Below, piece after piece: positions 1 to 6,037 of a DNA stretch of 8,444 bases. The stretch is taken from positions 1 to 8,444 of the forward strand of contig JAPJRA010000127.1 in NCBI GenBank assembly GCA_030824835.1, in the 5' to 3' direction. Below the pieces are notes generated by a model, which was given only the letters and a program-made list of their open reading frames with translations, searched no databases and was not told the origin of the DNA. The DNA is from Geminicoccaceae bacterium. Its GTDB lineage: Bacteria > Pseudomonadota > Alphaproteobacteria > Geminicoccales > Geminicoccaceae. The position numbers were made by a program, and so were the translations under genes. Position 1 is the first letter of the stretch; each line of letters opens with the position of its first letter.

Positions 1-232
1 TCGCCAACACGAGCTCGCATCCCGGGCGGTGATCGAGCCCCGACTCGAGCAGACCACGCGATCCACCGAGCACGAGAATCCGGCGAAACGGGTTGCGGAT
101 ATCGCCCAGCCGGTCGAGCAGCCGATCGGCGACCGCTTCCACCAGGAATCCCGCGTCCTCGAACCCGCGGGCGAACCGCGCCCGGCGTTTACGGACGAGG
201 CGGCGGTCAAAGATATGCATGCGCTCGGTCAT
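1..232 (-). CDS. SAM-dependent methyltransferase, BioC/NDUFAF5-like (N-terminal part)
   Basis: The first 77 residues are visible; the rest lies beyond the left edge. The protein opens MTERMHIFDRRLVRKRRARF, then a helical stretch (FLVEAVADRLLDRLGDI), then RILVLGGSRG at about residues 51-60, which matches the first strand and glycine loop of a Rossmann methyltransferase. The 'IFDR..VR..R.R.A' opening followed by 'F L..EVADRL..RL' is typical of alphaproteobacterial methyltransferases annotated as BioC-like or as homologues of the mitochondrial complex I assembly factor NDUFAF5. That family assignment comes from memory of the pattern; the substrate cannot be told from this fragment. ATG at 232 is the first start in frame and puts the family motif at the very N-terminus; an internal ATG at 220 is possible. 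No strong ribosome binding site precedes it. It follows the MATE gene by 49 nt on the same strand and could be co-transcribed with it. Confidence 0.75.
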   Translation of the reverse strand, partial: MTERMHIFDRRLVRKRRARFARGFEDAGFLVEAVADRLLDRLGDIRNPFRRILVLGGSRGLLESGLDHRPGCELVLA

Positions 233-281
233 GCCGGACTTATGAGCCGCGGCGCCATGCGGGCCAAGGCCGGAACAGCCG

Positions 282-1654
282 CTAGGCGCGCTGCAGCCGA
301 TGGGGTGGCAGCAGGACGAGGCGCCACACCAACAGCGTTGCCGCCACGGACAGCCCCAGCAGGATGCCCCACAGCAGGCCGTCGATACCGAGCTGCGCCG
401 AAAACCCCAGCAGCCAGGCTGTCGGCACCAGGACCAGCCAGAAGCTGGCAACGTGAATGGCCATCGGCACCCAGACATCGGCGGCACCACGCAAAGCGCC
501 CGAGAGCACGCCTTGCAGACCATCGGCGACGATGATGGCGGCAACCAGCACCAGGCAGCGGGTGGCCACCACCTGCACGTCCACGTCCGAGGTGAACATC
601 GCCGCCAGCCAGCGAGCGCCACCGGCCACCGCGGGCGCGAGCAGCAGCATGACGACCAGGGTGGCGCCGACACCGAGCCAGGCGGCGGTGATGGCCTTGC
701 CGGGCTCGCCGGCGCCGATGCCCCGGCCGACGCGAATGGCGGTCGCGGTCGCGAGGCCGACCGTGCCCATGTAGACCATCGCGGTGACGTTGATGGCGAT
801 CTGGTACGCGGCGAGCTGCGTCTCACCGAGCCAGCCGCAGAACAGGGTCAGGCTCTGGAACGCGCTGGTCTCCAGGCCCTGGGACACGGCGAACGGTATG
901 CCCAGGCGCAGCAGGCGCGCCTGCAGGCGCGAACCCCAGGCACCCACAGGGCATAGCCCACGATCGCCACCAGCATCAGCCAGCGCACCACGCTCGTGGC
1001 CAATGCCGCACCGGCGGCACCGGTGGGCGACCAGTCGACGGCGCCATGGATGAACAGCCAGTTCAAGGGCACGTTGAGCAGGTTGCCGACCATGATGACG
1101 GCCACGCCGATCTGCGGCCGCCCCAACCCCTCGAGGAACAGGGTAGTGGCCACGAAGCCGAGCATGGCCGGTATGCCCAAGCCGAACATTCTGGCAACCT
1201 CGGCGCCGTGCGCCGCCATCGTGGCGGTCTGCCCGAACGCGTTGAGGAACCACTCGGCGTAACCGAGCATGGCCATCGCCAGCAACCCGGCCAAGATCGC
1301 GTCGATCATGGCCAGATGCCAGATGCGGCCACAAGCCCTGAACTCGCCGGCGCCATGTGCCTGGGCCACGAGTACCACCGTGCCGGTCAGCAGGCCCGTG
1401 CCAACGAGCATCAGGAAGATGAACGGTGCCAGACCGAGTGCCAGGTAGGCGAGTTCCGCGCCTCCGGCCCAGCCGGTCATCACCGTGTCGACCGTCGTCA
1501 TGACCAGCAGCCCGGCCCTGGACGACATGACCGGCAGCGCCAGACGCAGCAACGCCGCCAGCTCGTGCGACACGCCAGGCCCCGACACGGCACCCCACCG
1601 GCGGTCGCAAAGCAGGCGTCGCCCATCACGGGTGGGACGAGGAGTTGTCGTCAT
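282..1654 (-). pseudogene. MATE-family multidrug efflux transporter, frameshifted
   Basis: The first frame carries the N-terminal MATE half: ALLRLALPVMSSRAGLLVMTTVDTVMTGW, then helices through GFVATTLFLEGLGRPQIGV, MVGNLLNVPLNWLFIHG and VVRWLMLVAIVGYALWVPG. A second frame carries the C-terminal half, from SRLQARLLRLGIPFAVSQGLE through AYQIAINVTAMVYMGTVGLATATAIRVGRGIGAG and GLQGVLSGALRGAADVW to the TAG at 282. Neither frame alone covers a transporter; together they give about 457 residues, the normal length for this Na+/H+-coupled inner-membrane drug exporter family. The switch lies near 930-950 and is explained by one missing base; adding a C to the CCCC run at 934-937 would read VPGGSRLQARLL. 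It could be a real inactivating mutation or a sequencing error. The linker between the sixth and seventh helices also looks short, so a slightly larger out-of-frame deletion is possible. ATG at 1654 was chosen; GTG at 1711 in the same frame is an alternative. Confidence 0.82.
911..931. repeat. 16-bp perfect palindrome with overlapping short direct repeats
   Basis: CGCGCCTGCAGGCGCG at 916-931 equals its own reverse complement over all 16 bases. GCAGGCGCG occurs at 911-919 and again at 923-931, and the shorter CAGGCGC also occurs at 903-909. On the minus strand this region encodes the Arg/Leu-rich segment RLQARLLRLG of the MATE protein, so part of the repetition follows from codon choice. It ends three bases before the CCCC run where the reading frame appears to slip. 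Such structures favour replication slippage and are also hard for some sequencing chemistries. Confidence 0.85.
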
Positions 1655-1732
1655 CGGCGAAGCCGGTCCCCCGTTGCTGACCGGTGGTCGAGCACCGTAG
1701 GCGAGGATCACCCGACGACATTTCCCCCGCTG

Positions 1733-1746
1733 TGTGAATTCTCACA
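1733..1746. promoter_or_regulatory. TGTGA-N4-TCACA inverted repeat, possible operator upstream of the MATE gene
   Basis: TGTGAATTCTCACA has five-base perfect arms around a four-base centre and is AT-rich compared with its surroundings. It lies in the 151-nt gap between the YkvA gene and the MATE gene, 22 nt before the GTG at 1711 and 79 nt before the ATG at 1654. The arms are those of the CRP half-site, but the spacer is four bases instead of six, so it is not a standard CRP box. A dimeric repressor of the efflux gene is one possibility. No clear promoter elements could be matched to it. Confidence 0.3.
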
Positions 1747-1805
1747 GACATGCCGCGACGAGGCGTCGGCAGATCGCCACCGGACGCGCGGCCGGCATCG
1801 TCACC

Positions 1806-2156
1806 TCAGCGGATCAGCTGATCCAGTCGACGTGCCGCCCGCGCGCGATGCTCCGGGGTGATATAGCGGGCGAAGGTGCCCACCACGGCCGCCATCACCG
1901 CGGCATCGTCGGTGAAGCCGATACCGGCAAGGAGATCCGGCACGATATCGGTCGGCAGCACGAAATAGGCGAGCGCGGCTAGGAGCACGCCTCGCACATG
2001 CGTGGGCGTCGCCACGTCCGTGGCGCAATACCATGCTGCGACGATCGAATCGGCAAAGCCGATCTTCGCCGCGACGCGCGCCAGCTTACGCCAAAGGCGC
2101 GGCTCGTCGGCCGGACGCCAAGTCGTCTCGATCGGAATCAGCTCGCTCGTTGCCAT
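1806..2156 (-). CDS. YkvA/DUF1232 family small membrane protein
   Basis: This 116-residue protein has the DUF1232 core at about residues 55-95: a hydrophobic segment (VLLAALAYFVLPTDIVPDLL) followed by GIGFTDDAAVMAAVV. The pattern Y..LP.D..PD....G..DD is the family signature. A cytoplasmic N-terminal helix-rich region precedes one membrane segment, and a basic tail (EHRARAARRLDQL) ends the protein. The molecular function of DUF1232 proteins is not established; B. subtilis YkvA is the namesake. The length is usual for the family. ATG at 2156 is the only reasonable start, although no strong ribosome binding site is seen. It reads the same way as its neighbours but is separated by 240 nt from the Tad operon and by about 150 nt from the MATE gene, so it is probably transcribed alone. 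Confidence 0.85.
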   Translation of the reverse strand: MATSELIPIETTWRPADEPRLWRKLARVAAKIGFADSIVAAWYCATDVATPTHVRGVLLAALAYFVLPTDIVPDLLAGIGFTDDAAVMAAVVGTFARYITPEHRARAARRLDQLIR

Positions 2157-2396
2157 GCGCTAGAGATGGCATGTCGGGAGGGCAGGACAAGAGCCTCGTG
2201 CCGTGCGGTGGGATCACGCCGTCGACTTATTGGGGCCGTCCGGCAACGGCGCGCCGGCACAGCCCGTGGGGGCCGTGGCCGAGTCTTTCGGGCATGAACC
2301 CGTGGCGGTCCCGCCGTTCAGTCCCGGACCGACATCCACAGGCATGGAGATGGTCAAGAGCGCTCAAGGGGAGCGCTGTCGGGGCCGCCCCGGGGC
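2157..2396. other. Non-coding gap between the Tad operon and the YkvA gene
   Basis: This is the longest non-coding stretch in the window (240 nt). It must hold the end of the Tad transcript and, on the minus strand, the promoter and leader of the YkvA gene. A seven-base hairpin lies at 2359-2377 and a weaker one (GCCGT/ACGGC) at 2235-2250. I see no tRNA, no riboswitch core and no convincing open frame. A TTGTCC hexamer followed after 17 nt by ATCTCT sits just upstream of the YkvA start on the minus strand, but the match to a sigma-70 promoter is poor. Confidence 0.5.
2359..2377 (-). terminator. Possible hairpin terminator after the TadE-like genes
   Basis: AGCGCTC at 2359-2365 pairs perfectly with GAGCGCT at 2371-2377 across a five-base loop, 20 nt past the stop of the last Tad gene. 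On the minus strand only CTT follows, not a proper U-tract, so termination would be weak or factor-assisted. A GC-rich CCCCGGGG palindrome lies between it and the stop codon. Confidence 0.35.
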
Positions 2397-2957
2397 TCAG
2401 GAACAGGGCGTGGCGAGGCGTGGGCGGAAAAAGGCCACCCGGCGCAGGAGCGTCTCGGGGACCAGACCCAGCAGCCACGGCCGGTAGCGGTACATGACCT
2501 CAGCGACGATCACGCTCTCATCCGCACGCAGGACGAGTTCGTTGGGCAGGGTGGCGCGGCCGGGCGGGGCACCGATGCGGCTGGGCTCGCCCAAGCTGCC
2601 GGCACCTTTCCATTGCCGGCAGACGCTCGCCGGATCGCCGCCGTCCGAGACGACAGCGCTCAGGATGACCACACCCTGATCCGCGAGGGCGAACGGCTGC
2701 ACGACATGCGCCATCGCCCCGAACAAGGGCGGCACGGATGCATCGCCGATCTCGTCGTCGCGCGAAGCGAGATCCGCCATCGTCGTGGCGGCATGCTGCA
2801 GCTTGAGGGTCAGCAGCACGAAGCGCCCCACCTCGGCGACGCCCAGCGAGAACAGCAGCATCACCGGCAGCACCAGCGCGAACTCGACGGCGGCCACACC
2901 GGACTGATCGACGCGGAAACAACGACGAAGGCAGGCAAAAGGCCTGACGGCTGCCAT
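2397..2957 (-). CDS. TadE-like pilus assembly pseudopilin (second copy)
   Basis: This 186-residue protein starts with a short basic segment, then DQSGVAAVEFALVLPVMLLF at residues 18-36 and one hydrophobic helix to about residue 55. The G-x4-E-F junction (G20, E25, F26) fits the class III prepilin-like site that the Tad prepilin peptidase cleaves in TadE/TadF proteins, with Glu at +5. The remaining domain is presumably extracytoplasmic; it has two cysteines (C113 and C185) and no recognised motif. TadE proteins are minor pseudopilins that help assemble Flp pili. Its ATG overlaps the stop codon of the preceding TadE-like gene by one base (TGATG), which indicates translational coupling in one operon. 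Which of TadE or TadF it corresponds to cannot be decided. Confidence 0.82.
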   Translation of the reverse strand: MAAVRPFACLRRCFRVDQSGVAAVEFALVLPVMLLFSLGVAEVGRFVLLTLKLQHAATTMADLASRDDEIGDASVPPLFGAMAHVVQPFALADQGVVILSAVVSDGGDPASVCRQWKGAGSLGEPSRIGAPPGRATLPNELVLRADESVIVAEVMYRYRPWLLGLVPETLLRRVAFFRPRLATPCS

Positions 2958-3517
2958 CAGTAGGGCTCGTTGCGGACCGCGACCGCCGCTCGGTGCACGA
3001 TGCGGCCGAAGATCGGCCGCAGCAGCCGAGTGACGGAAGCGGCGTCGTACTCGATGTCGTAGAGCACGATGTCACCGGGGCCGCCCAGGCCGGCCGCGCC
3101 CATGTCGTCGTCCCACTGGCCGTTGCCGTTGACGTCGTTGAACACTTCGCCCGAATCGTGGACGCCGTTGCCATTGACGTCGGTGAACGGCTCGGGCTGG
3201 CCGATACTGTCGAAGGTCGGGTAGACCAGGGTGCGGATACGCGCCTCGTCGGCAGGAACAAAGCCCAGAGTGCGCTGCGCAATGATCTCGCGGATCCGCT
3301 GCTCTCGGCTCACCCCTGCCTCCTCGAACCCGGTGATGCCGTAGCGGGAGGCGGCCAGGACCGCCGACTCCATCGTGCCACTGACGAACAGCATGATGGC
3401 GATCTCGAAGCTGCCGACGAGCAGCAGCAGCAGGGCGGGCGCCAGGATGGCGAACTGAACCGCGACCGCGCCCTCACGGTCATCGATCAGGCGACGCAGG
3501 GTCTGCCGCATGGCCAT
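2957..3517 (-). CDS. TadE-like pseudopilin with duplicated calcium-binding-type loops
   Basis: The 186-residue protein begins with RRLIDDREGAVAVQFAILAP and one hydrophobic helix at about residues 19-47, the TadE layout. At the putative prepilin cleavage site (G16) position +5 is Gln instead of the usual Glu. Residues 111-140 are two 15-residue repeats, FTDVNGNGVHDSGEV and FNDVNGNGQWDDDMG, which resemble the DxNxDG-type calcium loops of dockerins and EF-hands; calcium binding is inferred. A hydrophobic-basic tail (RLLRPIFGRIVHRAAVAVRNE) closes the protein. The start at 3517 gives the longest frame, but ATG at 3511 has a GAGG eight nt upstream and may be the true start. It lies 4 nt after the TadG-like gene and overlaps the next gene by one base, so all three form one operon. 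Confidence 0.82.
   Translation of the reverse strand: MAMRQTLRRLIDDREGAVAVQFAILAPALLLLLVGSFEIAIMLFVSGTMESAVLAASRYGITGFEEAGVSREQRIREIIAQRTLGFVPADEARIRTLVYPTFDSIGQPEPFTDVNGNGVHDSGEVFNDVNGNGQWDDDMGAAGLGGPGDIVLYDIEYDAASVTRLLRPIFGRIVHRAAVAVRNEPY
3121..3188. repeat. 45-nt-period internal duplication in the TadE-like gene
   Basis: The 23-nt segments at 3121-3143 and 3166-3188 differ at only two bases and lie 45 nt apart. They encode the two copies of (F)xDVNGNG in the TadE-like protein, so the repeat unit is 15 codons. The near-identity at DNA level suggests either a recent duplication or strong codon constraint. Confidence 0.8.
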
Positions 3518-3521
3518 GACC

Positions 3522-4976
3522 TCAGCGCGCGATCCGCAGATTGCTCAGTTGGCCACCGATATTGCGAAAGGCGGCGCGCAACGAGGCATTGTCGGGCGAG
3601 TGAAAGTAGAAGGTCGGCTTCGAGGCACAGGCACGCAGCAGCGCCTGCCCTTGCGTCGACGGCACGGTCCCGAAAGAGATCGTGTAGAGGATGATGCCCT
3701 GGCGCTTGATCGCGGTGCAGACGGTGGTCGTGCGCGTGTCCAAGACCGTTTTGGCGGCAGCCTCGGCGGTGACACCGAGGGTCGTGTGCGACTGATAGGC
3801 CGTATAGGGCGACACCAGCGTGCTGTTATAGGTCTGCACCAGCATCTGATTGTCGCCATCGGTCAATAGAACGACGACCTTGTCGGTGTCGGCGGAGTTG
3901 TAGTCGAGGGGAAGCTCCGACGCCGACCCGCTCCACAGGCCGCGCCAGCGCGGCGACATCACCCGCCAGCCCCACACCAGACCTTCGCTGATGATCGTGC
4001 CACCTCGATACCAGGGCCGGAGGTCGGCGATCGCGGCCTTGATCACCGACTTCCGCGGGATCAACGGCGTTATGGCCGACGGGCAGCCGACATTCGGGCC
4101 GTAACCCTCCCAATACGCCACACTGCCGCTGTAAGCGGTGTATTTGCGTGTTTGCGGCGAGCGCCCGGGCCCCCAGTCGTTCTGCCAGCCGGACCAGTTG
4201 GGGTTGGGCAGGTCCGGGTAGAGATAGCTGGCAAACGACCGCACAGCCGGAGGATCGTCGGTCTGATCATACGGCGCCGCCCGGGCCAGCACACAGCCGC
4301 CCCAGCCGTCGGGATTGAACACCGCGGGCGTCTTGATGACGCGGTCGGTGGCGGCCAGGAACGCCCGGTTGGCGGTGCCGATATTGACCGAGGCGATATA
4401 GGGTACCATCGCCACCCACAGATTGCGCGCCGTATCCTGGTCGCCATAGAGGATATCGACCAGCTCGTTGGCCGCCGTCTTCAGCCCGCCGATCTTGTCG
4501 CCGGTCACCATGGAGCCGGTAACGTCCATGACCAGCGCCAGCTCCATACCTCGGGTCTCGCGGTTGATCACCGTACGAGCGGTGACGGTGACGGTGTCCT
4601 GCCCGAACAGCCGCATGAAACGCGTCGGCATGACGGCGGTGGCGGCCAGCGTCAGCTCGTCGCCAGCCTCGTTCACGTCGACCGTGAACGTCCGCAGGTC
4701 GGCCAGGTCCGCCCCGGCGTTGAAGTTGCTGTCGAAATAGCTGCGGGCATCGGTCGCCACATCCTCGGGCAGCGCGGTGCGCCCGGCGGCCAACCCGGCG
4801 GCGTCGAGGGACTTCTGCAGCTGGTCCTCGACCGTGTAGGCCAGCACGGTGTCGACGGCGAGGCCGGCTCCGGCCGCCAGCGGCAGGATGGCCAGCCCGA
4901 ACACCATCGCAGCATTGCCGCGCTGGTCCCGGCGAAACCGCTCAATGAGCTGGCATAGCCATCGCCTTCCAGCCAT
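3522..4976 (-). CDS. TadG-like pilus assembly protein with von Willebrand A domain
   Basis: This 484-residue protein opens with a TadE/G-like leader, FRRDQRGNAAMVFGLAILPL, and one hydrophobic helix at about residues 22-46. A von Willebrand A domain runs from about residue 143 to the end. Its metal site is visible as DVTGS at 151-155, Thr in RGGT at 327 and LTDGDN at 371-376. Between them lies a large aromatic insert (about 220-345) with cysteines at 228 and 298; a second pair (420 and 450) is near the C-terminus, which ends in a family-like FRNIGGQLSNLRIAR. TadG proteins are membrane-anchored and thought to help assemble or anchor the pilus. ATG at 4976 is chosen because GAGAGGAG lies 5 nt upstream; an in-frame ATG at 5054 would add 26 residues without family character. 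It is the first gene of a three-gene operon. Confidence 0.88.
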   Translation of the reverse strand: MAGRRWLCQLIERFRRDQRGNAAMVFGLAILPLAAGAGLAVDTVLAYTVEDQLQKSLDAAGLAAGRTALPEDVATDARSYFDSNFNAGADLADLRTFTVDVNEAGDELTLAATAVMPTRFMRLFGQDTVTVTARTVINRETRGMELALVMDVTGSMVTGDKIGGLKTAANELVDILYGDQDTARNLWVAMVPYIASVNIGTANRAFLAATDRVIKTPAVFNPDGWGGCVLARAAPYDQTDDPPAVRSFASYLYPDLPNPNWSGWQNDWGPGRSPQTRKYTAYSGSVAYWEGYGPNVGCPSAITPLIPRKSVIKAAIADLRPWYRGGTIISEGLVWGWRVMSPRWRGLWSGSASELPLDYNSADTDKVVVLLTDGDNQMLVQTYNSTLVSPYTAYQSHTTLGVTAEAAAKTVLDTRTTTVCTAIKRQGIILYTISFGTVPSTQGQALLRACASKPTFYFHSPDNASLRAAFRNIGGQLSNLRIAR

Positions 4977-5071
4977 GCTCGCTCCTCTCGGGGCCCCGGT
5001 GCCATCCACCGCAAGGCGGCATCTGGCCGAGAATGAGCGCCCAGGCGTTAACAACGGGTGAATGCCGGACG
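4977..5071. promoter_or_regulatory. Divergent intergenic region between the Tad operon and cobD
   Basis: These 95 nt separate the two start codons and should contain both promoters. The minus-strand ribosome binding site GAGAGGAG (complement of 4982-4989) is strong; no comparable site precedes cobD. A CCGC-AAG-GCGG mini-hairpin is present. No cobalamin riboswitch core can be recognised, and the gap is too short for a full one. I could not place -35 and -10 boxes with any certainty. Confidence 0.35.
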
Positions 5072-6037
5072 ATGCTGTTCATGTCTCCCGGCTGGGCGCT
5101 GACTGTCGCCGTCGTGGCCCTGCTCGCCGACGCGCTGCTGGGAGAGCCGGCCTGGCTCTACCGGCGGCTGCCTCACCCGGTGCGCCTGATCGGCACCGGC
5201 ATCACCTGGCTCGAAGGGCGGCTGCTGGACCCGGCCATGTCCGACCGGAACAAGCGCCGAGCCGGTGTGCTGCTGCTGCTCATGGTGGCGGTGACCAGCG
5301 CTGCGATCGGCATGGCACTGCACGCGCTCCTCGCCCAGCTTGCGGCAGGATGGCTGGTCGAAGGCCTGCTGATGAGCACACTCCTGGCTCAGCGCAGCCT
5401 AGCACAGCATGTGGCTGCGGTGGCCGACGGCCTGGCGCGCTGCCTCGATGAAGGACGCCGCGCCGTCGCCATGATTGTCGGTCGCGATCCGGACCGCCTG
5501 GATGAACCCGGCGTCGGCCGGGCGGCGCTCGAATCGCTGGCGGAAAACCTATCGGACGGTGTCGTCGCGCCTTTGTTCTGGGCCCTGGTCGCCGGGCTGC
5601 CGGGCATCCTCGCCTACAAGGCCGTCAACACCCTGGACAGCATGGTCGGACACCGCAGCGATCGCTACCGGCAGTTCGGTTGGGCCAGTGCCCGCTGCGA
5701 CGACCTCGTCAATCTGGCGCCCGCCCGCCTGACCGGCGCCCTGCTCTGCGTGGTCGGTGCTCGGAGATCCGGCTGGAGCATCATGCGGCGCGATGCCGGA
5801 CAGCATCGCTCGCCCAATGCCGGCTGGCCCGAAGCCGCAATGGCCGCAGCCCTGGGCGTCCGCCTGGCCGGCCCGCGAGCCTATGGCGGGGTCACCGTCC
5901 CGGATGCCTGGATGGGCGACGGCCGCCCCGACGTGACCCCGGCGGATATCCGACGCGGGGTGGCGCTGGCCTGGCGGGTCTGGTCGCTTCTAACACTCGC
6001 GCTCGCCGTCGCCGCCGTCATCGCGGCGGTGCGCTAG
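5072..6037 (+). CDS. cobD: Adenosylcobinamide-phosphate synthase CobD (CbiB)
   Basis: This inner-membrane enzyme (EC 6.3.1.10) joins adenosylcobyric acid to (R)-1-amino-2-propanol or its O-phosphate, late in cobalamin synthesis. Family landmarks run in order through the 321 residues: [25 protein letters not shown] (near 18-41), [20 protein letters not shown] (154-173), [19 protein letters not shown] (181-199), [13 protein letters not shown] (210-222) and [21 protein letters not shown] (247-267). Several hydrophobic helices are spread along it, and the length is normal for CobD. ATG at 5072 or ATG at 5081 both fit; an upstream ATG at 5033 would add residues of no family character, and no good ribosome binding site decides the matter. 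It diverges from the Tad operon and converges on cobQ, overlapping its 3' end by 20 nt. Confidence 0.93.
   Translation: MLFMSPGWALTVAVVALLADALLGEPAWLYRRLPHPVRLIGTGITWLEGRLLDPAMSDRNKRRAGVLLLLMVAVTSAAIGMALHALLAQLAAGWLVEGLLMSTLLAQRSLAQHVAAVADGLARCLDEGRRAVAMIVGRDPDRLDEPGVGRAALESLAENLSDGVVAPLFWALVAGLPGILAYKAVNTLDSMVGHRSDRYRQFGWASARCDDLVNLAPARLTGALLCVVGARRSGWSIMRRDAGQHRSPNAGWPEAAMAAALGVRLAGPRAYGGVTVPDAWMGDGRPDVTPADIRRGVALAWRVWSLLTLALAVAAVIAAVR

Noticed and set aside
300..1861. Several long plus-strand open frames opposite the MATE gene
   Set aside because: The translations show only GC-driven composition (His, Gln, Arg, Gly) and no family motif; the minus strand has clear MATE sequence over the same positions.
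2270..2310. A tRNA-like start (GTGGCCGAG) in the non-coding gap
   Set aside because: The bases resemble the D-arm of a serine tRNA, but no anticodon arm, T-arm or acceptor stem can be folded from the sequence that follows.
2227..2497. Small open frames on both strands across the 2157-2396 gap
   Set aside because: They run into the TadE-like gene in another frame, lack ribosome binding sites and have no recognisable sequence.
4977..5054. N-terminal extension of the TadG-like protein to the ATG at 5054
   Set aside because: The extra 26 residues do not look like the family start, while ATG at 4976 has an excellent GAGAGGAG ribosome binding site.
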